Shown piece by piece: positions 48,674-56,655 of a stretch of DNA of 64,000 nt. Both the position numbers and the translations under genes were made by a program. The stretch comes from Gemmatimonadota bacterium (GTDB lineage: Bacteria > Gemmatimonadota > Gemmatimonadetes > Gemmatimonadales > GWC2-71-9): NCBI GenBank assembly GCA_003222195.1, contig QHVB01000026.1, forward strand, positions 1 through 64,000, in the 5' to 3' direction. How positions within the stretch are numbered: the first letter of the stretch is position 1; each line of letters begins with the position of its first letter. The notes beneath the pieces are model-generated. The model was not told where the DNA came from and did not search any database. It worked only from the letters and a program-made list of their open reading frames with translations.

Positions 48674-49435
48674 GTGCTGCATTGCTTGCTGGTCGTGACG
48701 GCGCTGCTCAGCGCGCAGCGCCCCGAAACCGGATTCCTCGATCGGACCATTACGGTCGGCAGCGGAAGATATCACTACCAAGTCTACATCCCCGCGGATT
48801 ATGCCTCGAAGGCGAGCTGGCCGGCGATCCTCTTCCTGCATGGTGCCGGCGAACGGGGCGACGACGGTCTCGTTCAGACCAACGTCGGCCTGGGTCCCGC
48901 GATCCGGCAGAACCCGTCGCGCTATCCCGCGATCGTCGTGTTCCCGCAGGTACCGCGCGATTCCCAGTGGGTGGGAACGCCCGGCGATATGGCTGTCGCG
49001 GCGCTGCAACAGACCATGCGTGAATTTCATGTCGATCCGAGTCGCGTCTATCTCACCGGGCTCTCAATGGGCGGACACGGGACGTGGTACGTCGCCTACC
49101 GGCATCCCGAGCTCTTCGCGGCCATCGTGCCGATCTGCGGATGGGTGCGGGAGTTCCCCCAATTCCGCGGCTCGGTTCCCGTGGTGCCGGGGGATAGTGC
49201 CTCGATCATGCCCAATCTGGTTCAGCGCCTCGGCAAACTTCCGATCTGGATCTTCCACGGCGAAGTGGACCAAGTCGTCAATGTAAATGGGTCACGCGAG
49301 CCGGCGGCGACACTCAAGGCTGCGGGCGCCGACGTGCACTACACGGAGCTGCTCGGCCTTAATCACAACGCCTGGGATGCCGCGTACGCGTCCGAGGAGT
49401 TCAGGAACTGGCTGTTCGCCCAGCAGCGGCATTGA
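48674..49435 (+). CDS. Secreted alpha/beta-hydrolase (esterase/phospholipase type)
   Basis: A 253-residue alpha/beta hydrolase; GTG 48674 lies six bases after GGGAG. Short signal LHCLLVVTALLSAQ. The oxyanion segment ILFLHGAGERGDDG, the nucleophile elbow TGLSMGGHGTWYVAYRHPE (G-L-S-M-G), the acid in WIFHGEVDQVV and the histidine in LGLNHNAWDAAY make a full triad. It resembles the LpqC/polyhydroxybutyrate-depolymerase-like and peptidase-S9-adjacent secreted esterases. Substrate unknown. Confidence 0.9.
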   Translation: MLHCLLVVTALLSAQRPETGFLDRTITVGSGRYHYQVYIPADYASKASWPAILFLHGAGERGDDGLVQTNVGLGPAIRQNPSRYPAIVVFPQVPRDSQWVGTPGDMAVAALQQTMREFHVDPSRVYLTGLSMGGHGTWYVAYRHPELFAAIVPICGWVREFPQFRGSVPVVPGDSASIMPNLVQRLGKLPIWIFHGEVDQVVNVNGSREPAATLKAAGADVHYTELLGLNHNAWDAAYASEEFRNWLFAQQRH

Positions 49436-49521
49436 CCCAGGCATTGTGTCGCTTGGCGCCGGCACCTTGCTGGAGCCGGTACAAGTTGTGAGAGTTGAAT
49501 AGAACCCCTCAGGAGGCGTTG

Positions 49522-50091
49522 ATGCGGGTCTTCATCGCTGGTGTGGCGTTCGTTCTCTGCACAACCACTGGCCTCGCGCAGGAGCCGAGCCGCTGGACGG
49601 TCTCGGTAGGGCCGGAATGGACGCAGGCGGGTCCCTACGCCCACTTATGGGGCGCACGGCTGCGTGCGGAGTATGATCTCACCAGGCCCAGTAGGTTGTT
49701 CGGGTTGCGGCTCGAAGGTGGGGCGCGGTGGGGGCCGACGCAAAGCTACTTCTACGAGTCGGGACCGCGCAGCCAGGGCGGTGTCGATCAGTCAGCAGAC
49801 ATCATGCTTGGCCTCTCGGGCGCGATCTCACCATTTCCTCGGGGGCGCTTCACTCCGTACGTCACGATGGGCGTCTTCGGCCGTCAGACGTGGAGACAGG
49901 GCTCACTGTTCGTCCACGATTCGACCTTCCTGTCCTGGGATGTTCCGAACTTCAGATCTTCGCGTGGTGATATCATTGGCACGCTCGGGCTCGGACTGCG
50001 GGCGCGGCTTGGCGGTCGCTCGTTTCAATTGGAACTGCGCCGCATTTACGACCACCACGGGCTGACTTTCGGAACCCGACTCCCCTTCTGA
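49522..50091 (+). CDS. Outer-membrane beta-barrel protein
   Basis: A 189-residue protein; ATG 49522 follows AGGAGG. Signal RVFIAGVAFVLCTTTGLAQ. Alternating amphipathic strands: RWTVSVGPEWTQAGP, LFGLRLEGGARWGPTQS, VDQSADIMLGLSGAI, FTPYVTMGVFGRQTWR, ATLGLGLRARLGGRSFQLEL, ending GLTFGTRLPF. Likely an eight-stranded barrel of unknown function. The C-terminal Phe fits outer-membrane insertion. Confidence 0.8.
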   Translation: MRVFIAGVAFVLCTTTGLAQEPSRWTVSVGPEWTQAGPYAHLWGARLRAEYDLTRPSRLFGLRLEGGARWGPTQSYFYESGPRSQGGVDQSADIMLGLSGAISPFPRGRFTPYVTMGVFGRQTWRQGSLFVHDSTFLSWDVPNFRSSRGDIIGTLGLGLRARLGGRSFQLELRRIYDHHGLTFGTRLPF

Positions 50092-50106
50092 CGAGCAGAC
50101 GACGGC

Positions 50107-50134
50107 GGCCCGCTGGCGAGATGGCCAGCGGGCC
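50107..50134 (+). terminator. Hairpin after outer-membrane gene, probable terminator
   Basis: GGCCCGCTGGC (50107-50117) and GCCAGCGGGCC (50124-50134) form a perfect 11-bp stem with a six-base loop between two genes. There is no T-run after it, so it may be an intrinsic-like or attenuating hairpin rather than a classical terminator. Confidence 0.6.
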
Positions 50135-50179
50135 GATTACGTGTCAAGTTAGAGCACTCTCTTCACGAGGAATCACTTG

Positions 50180-50722
50180 ATGAACCGGCGTGAAGTGTTG
50201 CTTCTGCTCGCCGGGACGGCCGCGGTCCCCGATCGCTTGCTGGCCATCGGACGCACCGTCCACCAGCGAGTGCGGGCAGGCACTCTCAGCGCGTTGAATC
50301 CCCACCAGAATGAAACCGTCGCCACCATTGCCGAACTGATCATTCCCAAGACCGATACGGCGGGAGCGCGCGAGGCGGGTGTGCCCGCGTTCATCGACGT
50401 CATGGTCGCCGACTGGGGCGACGACGATCAGCGCAAAATGTTCACGGCGGGACTGGCAAACGTGGACGAACGGGCGCGTGGGATGTTCGGCAGAGAATTC
50501 ATCGGATGCAGCGCCGCGCAGCAGACCCAGATCCTCACGGACCTCGACGCCGAGCTGGCGCGGTTGCGGGATACGAAGGCCGACACCTCCAAGAATTTCT
50601 TCAATGCCATGAAATGGCTGACGCTGACCGGTTACTACACGTCCGAAGTCGGCGCGACGACCGAGCTGCACTACCGCGTCGTGCCGGGCCGCTACGAACC
50701 CTGCTACCCCCTCGAGCCATGA
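50180..50722 (+). CDS. Gluconate-2-dehydrogenase subunit-3-like, Tat-exported
   Basis: A 180-residue protein beginning MNRREVLLLLAGTAAVPDRL, a twin-arginine signal. The domain matches gluconate_2-dh3: LNPHQNETVATIAELIIPKT, AGVPAFIDVMVADW, FFNAMKWLTLTGYYTSEVGA then the terminal Y-x-x-x-P-G-x-Y. These small subunits escort a GMC oxidoreductase across the membrane and assist its assembly. The GMC gene follows with overlapping start, and itself lacks a signal, supporting hitchhiker export. Confidence 0.9.
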   Translation: MNRREVLLLLAGTAAVPDRLLAIGRTVHQRVRAGTLSALNPHQNETVATIAELIIPKTDTAGAREAGVPAFIDVMVADWGDDDQRKMFTAGLANVDERARGMFGREFIGCSAAQQTQILTDLDAELARLRDTKADTSKNFFNAMKWLTLTGYYTSEVGATTELHYRVVPGRYEPCYPLEP

Positions 50723-52377
50723 AGACCTACGACGCCATCGTAGTCGGGTCCGGCATGTCCGGCGGGTGGGCGGCCAAGGAGCTGACCGAGCGCGGGCTGC
50801 AGACGCTCGTGCTCGAGGCGGGGCGGCCGATCGTTCCCGAGCAGGACTACGTCGAGCACATCCCGATGTGGGAGATGAAGTTCCGCGGCATGGGCGATCG
50901 CAAGCGCCTGTCCCGGGAACAGCCGATCCAGCAACAGTGCTACGCCTGCGACGAGATGGCCTACAAGTTCTTCGTCAGCGACCTCGAAAACCCCTACACC
51001 ACGCCTTCCGACAAGCCGTTCTCCTGGATCCGCGGCCGCCAGGTCGGAGGGCGCTCGATCATGTGGGGCCGGCAGGTCTATCGCTGGAGCGACCTCGACT
51101 TCGAAGCCAATGCCCGCGAGGGCATCGGCGTCGATTGGCCGATTCGGTACGCCGACATCGCGCCGTGGTACGATCACGTCGAGCGGTTCGTCGGCATCAG
51201 CGGTCAGGCGGAGGGGTTGCCGCAGCTGCCTGACGGCCAGTTCCTCAAGCCGATGGCGCTGAACTGCGGCGAGCAGGTCGTGCGCGATGCCGTAGCGCGC
51301 GCCTGGCCCGGCGAGCGCCTAGTGACGATCGGCCGCTGCGCGGTGCTGACCGAGGCGCACAACGGGCGGGCCGCGTGCCACTATTGCGGTCCGTGCCACC
51401 GCGGCTGCATCACCCGCTCGTACTTCTCGAGCGTGAACGCAACGCTGCCTGCCGCCCAGGCGACCGGCCGGCTGACGCTCCGTCCGTACAGCGTCGTGCA
51501 CAGCATTACGTACGACCGCAAGACTGGCCGGGCGACCGGTGTGCGGGTGATCGACGGCCAGACGAAGCACGCGATCGAGTTCAAGGCGCGGATCGTGTTC
51601 CTGTGCGCTTCCACGATCGAGTCGGCGCGGATCCTCCTGCTCTCGGGGATCGCGAATTCCAGCGGGCAGGTCGGCAAGAACCTGATGGATCACATCATGG
51701 GCGGCGGCGCGAACGGCCGCATCGACGCGCCCGTCGATCGCGACACGATCGGCAACCGGCCCAACGGGATTTACGTGCCGCGCTTCCGTAACATCGGCAA
51801 AGGCAAGTCGCCGTTCCTGCGGGGGTACGGGTTCCAGGGTGGCGCCGGCCGCTCCGACTGGGGCCGCGGCGCGGGGCAGACGGGCTTCGGCGCCGATTTC
51901 AAGAAGTCGCTGCGCAAGCCGGGTCCGTGGGGATTCGGACTCTACGGCTTCGGCGAGATGCTCCCGAAGGAAGAGAATTTCGTCGAGATCGACAAGAACA
52001 AGGTCGATGCCTGGGGCATTCCGGTCGCCCGGATCAGCTGCGCCTATGGCGAAAATGAGAAGGCGCTGCTCCACGACATGTCCATCACCGCCGCGGAGAT
52101 GCTCGCCGAGGCGGGCGCGCACGAGATTGAGCCGTACACGAGCGACAATCCGCCCGGACTCGTGATCCACGAGATGGGCACGGCGCGCATGGGGAAGGAT
52201 CCCAAGACGTCCGTGCTCAACGCGCACAATCAATGCTGGGATGTGCCGAACGTGTTCGTCACCGACGGCGCCTGTATGGCGTCGACGGCCTGTCAGAATC
52301 CATCGATCACCTATATGGCTCTCACGGCGCGGGCCGCGGCGTATGCGGTCGACGCCATGAAGCGACACGAGCTGTGA
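50719..52377 (+). CDS. GMC family FAD oxidoreductase
   Basis: A 552-residue flavoprotein: AIVVGSGMSGGWAAKELTER (GxGxxG), VLEAGRP, WIRGRQVGGRSIMWGRQVYR, IVFLCASTIESARILLLSG and the C-terminal GTARMGKDPKTSVLN, GACMASTACQNPSITYMALT. A Cys-rich motif (ACHYCGPCHRGC) recalls the Fe-S ligands of bacterial FAD glucose dehydrogenases and glycoside 3-dehydrogenases. Together with the small subunit it probably oxidises sugars at C3 or C1 in the periplasm. Overlaps the small-subunit gene by four bases. Confidence 0.92.
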   Translation: MKTYDAIVVGSGMSGGWAAKELTERGLQTLVLEAGRPIVPEQDYVEHIPMWEMKFRGMGDRKRLSREQPIQQQCYACDEMAYKFFVSDLENPYTTPSDKPFSWIRGRQVGGRSIMWGRQVYRWSDLDFEANAREGIGVDWPIRYADIAPWYDHVERFVGISGQAEGLPQLPDGQFLKPMALNCGEQVVRDAVARAWPGERLVTIGRCAVLTEAHNGRAACHYCGPCHRGCITRSYFSSVNATLPAAQATGRLTLRPYSVVHSITYDRKTGRATGVRVIDGQTKHAIEFKARIVFLCASTIESARILLLSGIANSSGQVGKNLMDHIMGGGANGRIDAPVDRDTIGNRPNGIYVPRFRNIGKGKSPFLRGYGFQGGAGRSDWGRGAGQTGFGADFKKSLRKPGPWGFGLYGFGEMLPKEENFVEIDKNKVDAWGIPVARISCAYGENEKALLHDMSITAAEMLAEAGAHEIEPYTSDNPPGLVIHEMGTARMGKDPKTSVLNAHNQCWDVPNVFVTDGACMASTACQNPSITYMALTARAAAYAVDAMKRHEL

Positions 52378-52391
52378 CCACAGGAGGCAAG

Positions 52392-53228
52392 ATGGACCGC
52401 CGCGAATTCACGAAGGGTCTCGCTGCAGCTGGACTCGCCGTCGCGTTCCCTCGCGTTCTTCGCTCCACAGGGCGCGTCGCTCGCATCGAGAAAGTCGGTC
52501 TGCAGCTCTATACGGTGCGCGACAAGATGAAAGAGGATTTCGAGGGCACGCTCGCCCACGTCGCCGAGATCGGCTACAAGGAAGTCGAGTTCGCCGGCTA
52601 CTTCAATCATTCGCCGGCCGAGGTGAAGGCGATCCTCGACCGACACGGACTCTCGGCCCCCTCCACGCACGTCCCGTTCGCGAGCGACGAGCAATGGAAG
52701 GTGGCGCTCGACGCGGCCAAGACGATCGGGCACGAGTACATCGTCATGCCCTGGATTCCCGCGGAACGGCGCAAGACACTCGACGACTGGAAGAACTTCG
52801 CGCAGGTCTTCAACCACGCGGGACAGGCCGCGCACGATGCCGGAATCCAGTTCGCCTATCACAACCACGATTTCGAGTTCCCGAAGCTGGACGGGCAGGT
52901 GCCCTACGATCTGCTGTTGCAGAGCACCGACCCGCAGCTCGTGAAGCTCGAGATCGACCTGTACTGGATCACCAAGGCCGGACAGGATCCGCTCAACTAT
53001 TTCGCGCGCTGGCCGGGCCGCATTCCGCTCGTGCACGTCAAGGATTCCGCCGGCGCGCCGGAGCACAAAATGGCCAACGTGGGGCAGGGGAAGATCGACT
53101 GGAAGCGCATCTTTGCGAAGCGGGATCAGGCCGGCATCAAGCACTTCTTCGTCGAGTACGATCAACCGCCGCAGCCGTTCGATGACATTGCGGCGAGCTA
53201 CAAATACTTGAAGGGGCTGGAATTCTAA
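52392..53228 (+). CDS. Tat-exported sugar-phosphate-isomerase-like TIM barrel
   Basis: A 278-residue xylose-isomerase-like barrel with a twin-arginine signal (MDRREFTKGLAAAGLAVAFP). Motifs: VGLQLYTVRDKMKEDFEGTL, EIGYKEVEFAGYF, YHNHDFEFP (metal-ligand His/Glu region), LEIDLYWITKAGQDPLNYF and RIPLVHVKDSAG (H-x-K/D) ending FVEYDQPPQPF. Ligands E, D/H, E are present. Likely acts on oxidised sugars made by the preceding GMC oxidoreductase. ATG 52392 follows AGGAGG. Confidence 0.9.
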   Translation: MDRREFTKGLAAAGLAVAFPRVLRSTGRVARIEKVGLQLYTVRDKMKEDFEGTLAHVAEIGYKEVEFAGYFNHSPAEVKAILDRHGLSAPSTHVPFASDEQWKVALDAAKTIGHEYIVMPWIPAERRKTLDDWKNFAQVFNHAGQAAHDAGIQFAYHNHDFEFPKLDGQVPYDLLLQSTDPQLVKLEIDLYWITKAGQDPLNYFARWPGRIPLVHVKDSAGAPEHKMANVGQGKIDWKRIFAKRDQAGIKHFFVEYDQPPQPFDDIAASYKYLKGLEF

Positions 53229-53229
53229 G

Positions 53230-54120
53230 ATGCGTTGGAAGGTTGGACGGTTGGAAGGTGACCTGGTAACTCGTCGGGACGCGTTGCGGACCGCGGCGGC
53301 CGCCGTCACGGCGTCGCTGCTTCCAGGGGCCACCGTCCAACCTTCCAACCGTCCGACCGTCCGACTGAAGCAGTCCGCCAGCCGCTGGTGCTACCGGTCG
53401 ATTTCCCTGCCGGATCTGTGTAAAGCCGGGAAAGCCATGGGCCTTGCCGGCATCGACCTGCTCGCCCCGGAGGATTGGCCGGTCGTCCGTCAGAACGGAT
53501 TGGTCTGCTCCATGGGGTACGCGGCGATCCGTGACGACTTCATCCCGCGCGGCTTCAACGATCCGGCGAACCACGATCTGCTCGTCGGCGAACTGGAGCG
53601 CGCGCTGCCGCTGGCGCAGCAGCACGGCGTACCCAATCTCATCGCGATGTTCGGCAACCGGCAGGGACGCAGCGACGCGCAGGCCACGGAGGCGTGTGTG
53701 ACGGGGCTCAAGCGGGTCGCGCCGTCAGCCGAGCGCTACGGGGTGACGATCTGTGTGGAGCTGCTCAACAGCAAGGTCGACCACAAAGACTACCAGGGCG
53801 ATCGGACGGCGTTCGGCGCCGCGATCATCGAAGCGATCGGCTCGCCGCGCGTGAAGCTGTTGTACGACATCTACCACATGCAGATCATGGAAGGCGATGT
53901 CATTCGAACGATCCGGCAGCATGCCGCCCACATCGGACATTTCCATACCGGCGGCGTGCCGGGTCGTCACGAGCTGGATGACACACAAGAGCTGAATTAC
54001 CACGCGATTGCACGAGCCATCGCGGATACGGGCTTCACCGGCTTCGTGGCGCATGAATTCGTGCCGACGCGGGACCCGCTGACCTCGCTGAAGCAGGGCG
54101 TGGAGGTCTGTTCGGTCTAA
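53230..54120 (+). CDS. Hydroxypyruvate-isomerase-like TIM barrel
   Basis: A 296-residue protein of the Hyi family. After an unusual start (below) it has GIDLLAPEDWPVVRQNG, NLIAMFGNRQGRSDAQATEA, ICVELLNSKVDHKDYQGDRT (metal Glu), LYDIYHMQIMEGDVIRTIRQ, IGHFHTGGVPGRHELDDTQE and GFVAHEFVP (second Glu). Tat-type Arg pair in TRRDALRTAAAAVTASLLPG suggests export. Odd: the coding sequence carries a perfect 18-bp inverted repeat (53234-53251 with 53332-53349), so residues 1-12 and 36-42 are repeat-derived. Confidence 0.88.
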   Translation: MRWKVGRLEGDLVTRRDALRTAAAAVTASLLPGATVQPSNRPTVRLKQSASRWCYRSISLPDLCKAGKAMGLAGIDLLAPEDWPVVRQNGLVCSMGYAAIRDDFIPRGFNDPANHDLLVGELERALPLAQQHGVPNLIAMFGNRQGRSDAQATEACVTGLKRVAPSAERYGVTICVELLNSKVDHKDYQGDRTAFGAAIIEAIGSPRVKLLYDIYHMQIMEGDVIRTIRQHAAHIGHFHTGGVPGRHELDDTQELNYHAIARAIADTGFTGFVAHEFVPTRDPLTSLKQGVEVCSV

Positions 54121-54166
54121 GGGCAGTGTGTCCGGCACGCGGTTTGCAGAGTCTTGTTGGGAGCAC

Positions 54167-54667
54167 ATGCTCCCGTCCAACACGCGCCCGCTCGCCCGCC
54201 TCGTCCTGGTCAGCCTGCTGCTGACGTTCATCGCAGCACGACTCATCAGCGTCCTCATGACGCTGCACCGCATGCCGGACATTCACCTTCATGTCAGCGA
54301 CACCCACATCCATCACTTGAACTACGGCATCTTCCTGCTCGCCGGGGTGGGCGCCTATCTCCTCTTCAATCCTGCGCCGCTGGCGCCGGCGGCCGCCGCA
54401 GTCTACGGCATCGGGCTGGGCCTCACCTTCGACGAATTCGGGATGTGGCTGCACCTGAACGGCGATTACTGGCAGCGCGCCAGCTTCGATGCGGTGATCG
54501 TACTCGCGGCGGCCCTGGGGCTCGCCGGCTTCGCCCCACCGCCGGCGCGCTGGCGGCCGAAACAGTTTGCGATCGCCCTTCTCCTCGTTCTCCTGCTGGC
54601 GGGGTCCTTCCGACTCGCCGCGCGCGTCCAGCCGCGGCTCGAACGCTGGGAGCAGGGCGTCCCGTAA
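54167..54667 (+). CDS. Membrane protein, unknown
   Basis: ATG 54167 follows GGGAG and is preferred over GTG 54128. Four to five helices: LVLVSLLLTFIAARLISVLM, GIFLLAGVGAYLLF, AAAAVYGIGLGLTFDEFGMW and DAVIVLAAALGLAGFAPP. A His-rich loop (HLHVSDTHIHHLNYG) between the first two helices could bind metal, and an acidic D-E pair sits in helix three. No family recognised. Confidence 0.75.
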   Translation: MLPSNTRPLARLVLVSLLLTFIAARLISVLMTLHRMPDIHLHVSDTHIHHLNYGIFLLAGVGAYLLFNPAPLAPAAAAVYGIGLGLTFDEFGMWLHLNGDYWQRASFDAVIVLAAALGLAGFAPPPARWRPKQFAIALLLVLLLAGSFRLAARVQPRLERWEQGVP

Positions 54668-54732
54668 CACGTCCTTGCCAGGGGCGCGGGCGGCAGCATC
54701 TCTTAAGACGCCCTGACCCTCGAGAAGGACGG

Positions 54733-55137
54733 ATGATGGCCCGCGAATACGGAGGACTGCTGCTCGGCATCGCGATCGGCATCGTGATCGCGTGGCTTTA
54801 TTTTCTTGTTTGGAAGTTCCGCTATACCGCGTCCATTCGCGAAGACGCCGTGCAACGCAGCCTCGCCGTGACGGCGGGGAAGGTGCACGAGCAGCTGGTG
54901 CCCTATCTCCCCGAATTCGGTTTCAATCCCAAGGACGCGCGCTTTCTCGGTAGTCCCGTGGATCTCGTGATCTTCGACGGTCTGGCCGCCGGCAACGTGC
55001 GGCGCGTCGTATTTCTCGAGGTGAAAACGGGGAGCAGCGGAGGCGCCCCACTCAACGCGCGCGAGCGCCAGGTGCGAGATGTGATCGAAGCCCGGCAGGT
55101 CGCGTGGGCCGAGCTGCGGCTCACGCGCCCTACTTGA
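54733..55137 (+). CDS. Endonuclease-like Holliday-junction-resolvase-type protein
   Basis: A 134-residue membrane-anchored nuclease-like protein. After MMAREYGGLLLGIAIGIVIA (helix) the domain reads SIREDAVQRSLAVTAGKVHE, QLVPYLPEFGFNPKDARFLG, SPVDLVIFDGLAAG and FLEVKTGSSG, matching the Endonuc_Holl (PF10107-like) pattern with the E-x-K/D-x(n)-E-V-K nuclease residues. ATG 54733 is used (an ATG-ATG pair). Whether it resolves Holliday junctions is unknown. Confidence 0.8.
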   Translation: MMAREYGGLLLGIAIGIVIAWLYFLVWKFRYTASIREDAVQRSLAVTAGKVHEQLVPYLPEFGFNPKDARFLGSPVDLVIFDGLAAGNVRRVVFLEVKTGSSGGAPLNARERQVRDVIEARQVAWAELRLTRPT

Positions 55138-55315
55138 CGCTGGTGGTTCGGCCGCGCCGTTCGAGCACTGAAATCAGCACGATGAGCAACACCAAGACGA
55201 TGATACCGATCGCAATCCAGATGGGCTGCGTGTACCACGCTCCCTGAGGGTCGTGCGTGGTGACGTCGATTTTTGTTTCCTGCGCCGCAGTCAGCACCTG
55301 CTTGATGAAACGCAT
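55130..55315 (-). CDS. Small bitopic membrane protein
   Basis: Minus-strand ATG at 55315, preceded by TGGAG on that strand. The 61-residue product has an amphipathic N-terminal helix (RFIKQVLTAAQETKIDV) and a long transmembrane helix (PIWIAIGIIVLVLLIVLISV) ending in a basic tail (ERRGRTTSVK). Convergent overlap of eight bases with the endonuclease-like gene. Confidence 0.68.
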   Translation of the reverse strand: MRFIKQVLTAAQETKIDVTTHDPQGAWYTQPIWIAIGIIVLVLLIVLISVLERRGRTTSVK

Positions 55316-55372
55316 AGGTACTCCAGAGGAAGTGACCGGATAATCGAGGCCAGCGCCAGGCATTAGCTAATT

Positions 55373-55381
55373 TGCTACATT
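55373..55381 (+). promoter_or_regulatory. Extended -10 promoter candidate
   Basis: TGCTACATT (extended -10 TGnTAcAtT) in an AT-rich patch (ATTAGCTAAT palindrome at 55362-55371) between a minus-strand gene and the small plus-strand gene at 55410. Transcript start would be about 55388. Confidence 0.45.
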
Positions 55382-55409
55382 GGAGGCTCCTCGAACCTGG
55401 GACAGGGTC

Positions 55410-55631
55410 ATGAAGAGCATTTTCTGGGGCGCGGTGATCATCGCGATCGGATTGGTCCGGGGAGATTCGGTTTTCCGTGGCGATTTCAACGTGATCAGCA
55501 TCTTCTTCGACGCCCTCGGTGTGTTCTTCATCATCCGCGGCATCATCGCCCTGTATCAGGCGAAGCACCAGGAGGCTGCGGTACCTCCGGCGGCTCCTCC
55601 GCAATCCCCTCCGGCATCGAGGCCCCGCTGA
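55410..55631 (+). CDS. Small membrane protein with proline-rich tail
   Basis: ATG 55410 (a TTG at 55380 would add ten residues). The 73-residue product has two helices (SIFWGAVIIAIGLVRG and FFDALGVFFIIRGIIALYQA) and a Pro/Ala tail (VPPAAPPQSPPASRPR). No family recognised. Confidence 0.65.
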   Translation: MKSIFWGAVIIAIGLVRGDSVFRGDFNVISIFFDALGVFFIIRGIIALYQAKHQEAAVPPAAPPQSPPASRPR

Positions 55632-55648
55632 ACGGATGATTCGGAAGC

Positions 55649-56098
55649 ATGGCGCGCAGCGCGGCCAAGACGCCCGACGAGTACCTAAAGTCGCTACCTG
55701 CTGACCGGCGCGCGGTGATCGCCGCCGTCCGGGCTGTAGTCAACAAGCACATGCCCGCCGGCTACCAGGAAGCGATGAACTGGGGCGCCATCATGTGGGA
55801 AGTGCCGCTCATGCAATTTCCCAAGACCCCCAACGGCCAGCCGCTGTGTTATGTGAGCCTGGCGGCGCATAAGAACTACTGCACGCTGTACCTGATGGGT
55901 GCGTACTCCAACTCGGCAGAGTACGCCGCGTTGCGAGCGGCGTTCGCCAAGGCAGGAAAGAAATTCGACATGGGGAAGTCCTGCCTGCATTTTACGACGC
56001 CCGAGGATCTCGAGCTCGACGCGATCGGCACGGTGATCGCGAGATATTCGCCCGATCAGTGGATTGCCGTCATGGAGCAAAGCCGGCGGCGCCGCTGA
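55649..56098 (+). CDS. DUF1801/YdhG-like protein
   Basis: A 149-residue protein with the DUF1801 layout: KTPDEYLKSLPADRRAVIAA, VRAVVNKHMPAGYQEAMNW (W-x-x-P/G-Y-x-E), GQPLCYVSLAAHKNYCTLY, KKFDMGKSCLHFTTPEDLEL and the closing AIGTVIARYSPDQWIAVMEQ. Often called iron-chaperone-like in databases without strong evidence. Complete here, unlike the cassette fragment at 27577. Confidence 0.88.
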   Translation: MARSAAKTPDEYLKSLPADRRAVIAAVRAVVNKHMPAGYQEAMNWGAIMWEVPLMQFPKTPNGQPLCYVSLAAHKNYCTLYLMGAYSNSAEYAALRAAFAKAGKKFDMGKSCLHFTTPEDLELDAIGTVIARYSPDQWIAVMEQSRRRR

Positions 56099-56110
56099 AC
56101 CGTCACGTTC

Positions 56111-56119
56111 TGTTAGATT
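56111..56119 (+). promoter_or_regulatory. Extended -10 promoter candidate, leaderless layout
   Basis: TGTTAGATT (extended -10) ends seven bases before the ferredoxin ATG at 56126, the expected distance to a transcription start, so the mRNA could begin at the start codon. Confidence 0.5.
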
Positions 56120-56125
56120 CTGCGC

Positions 56126-56353
56126 ATGCCAAAGAAGCGCCAGACCTACGAAGCCGACGAGATCATCGTCACTTTCGACCCGGATGTCTGCATCCACTCG
56201 GGCGTCTGCGTCATGGGATTGCCGGATGTTTTCGACATCAAGCGCAAGCGGTGGATCCGCCCGGAGCTGCAACCGCCCGATGTCGTGGCTGCGCAGGTGA
56301 TGCGCTGTCCTTCCGGCGCGCTGCAATTCGTGCGTAAGCAAAAGACTGATTAA
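56126..56353 (+). CDS. Ferredoxin-like Fe-S protein (divergent mono-cluster)
   Basis: A 75-residue protein with DPDVCIHSGVCVMGLPDVF and AAQVMRCPSGALQFVRKQ: three cysteines in C-x5-C ... C-P-S-G-A-L, the divergent [4Fe-4S] or mono-cluster ferredoxin (Fer4_19-like) pattern. Acts in one-electron transfer, partner not indicated. A candidate leaderless promoter lies at 56111. Separated by 11 bases from the following fmdB gene. Confidence 0.85.
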   Translation: MPKKRQTYEADEIIVTFDPDVCIHSGVCVMGLPDVFDIKRKRWIRPELQPPDVVAAQVMRCPSGALQFVRKQKTD

Positions 56354-56364
56354 GTTGTCCGCCG

Positions 56365-56655
56365 ATGCCGACCTATGAATACAAGTGCCCGAAGGGGCAC
56401 GTCTTCGAGAAAACGTTTCCTCGCATCACGAGTAAGCGCCACGCGAAGTGCCCCGTGTGCGGCAAGCGCGCGGAGCGGCTAATCTCGGGCGGCGCCGGCG
56501 TTCATTTCAAGGGCTCCGGGTTCTACGCGACCGATTACAAACGGCCCGCGGGAACAACGGAGAAGGCCGACAATACGGCCGAGAAAGCCGAGCAGACTGC
56601 GAAGCCCGGCGACTCGAAGCCGTCGCCAAAGAAAGACTCAAGCTCCGACAAGTGA
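56365..56655 (+). CDS. FmdB-type zinc-ribbon protein
   Basis: A 96-residue protein opening MPTYEYKCPKGHVFEKTFPR, then KRHAKCPVCGKRAERLISGG: one zinc ribbon (C-x2-H...C-x2-C) of the FmdB/regulatory type. The C-terminal half is low-complexity Lys/Glu/Asp/Ser (TEKADNTAEKAEQTAKPGDS) and probably disordered. Often near ribosome-associated genes. Stop overlaps argS GTG by four bases. Confidence 0.9.
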   Translation: MPTYEYKCPKGHVFEKTFPRITSKRHAKCPVCGKRAERLISGGAGVHFKGSGFYATDYKRPAGTTEKADNTAEKAEQTAKPGDSKPSPKKDSSSDK

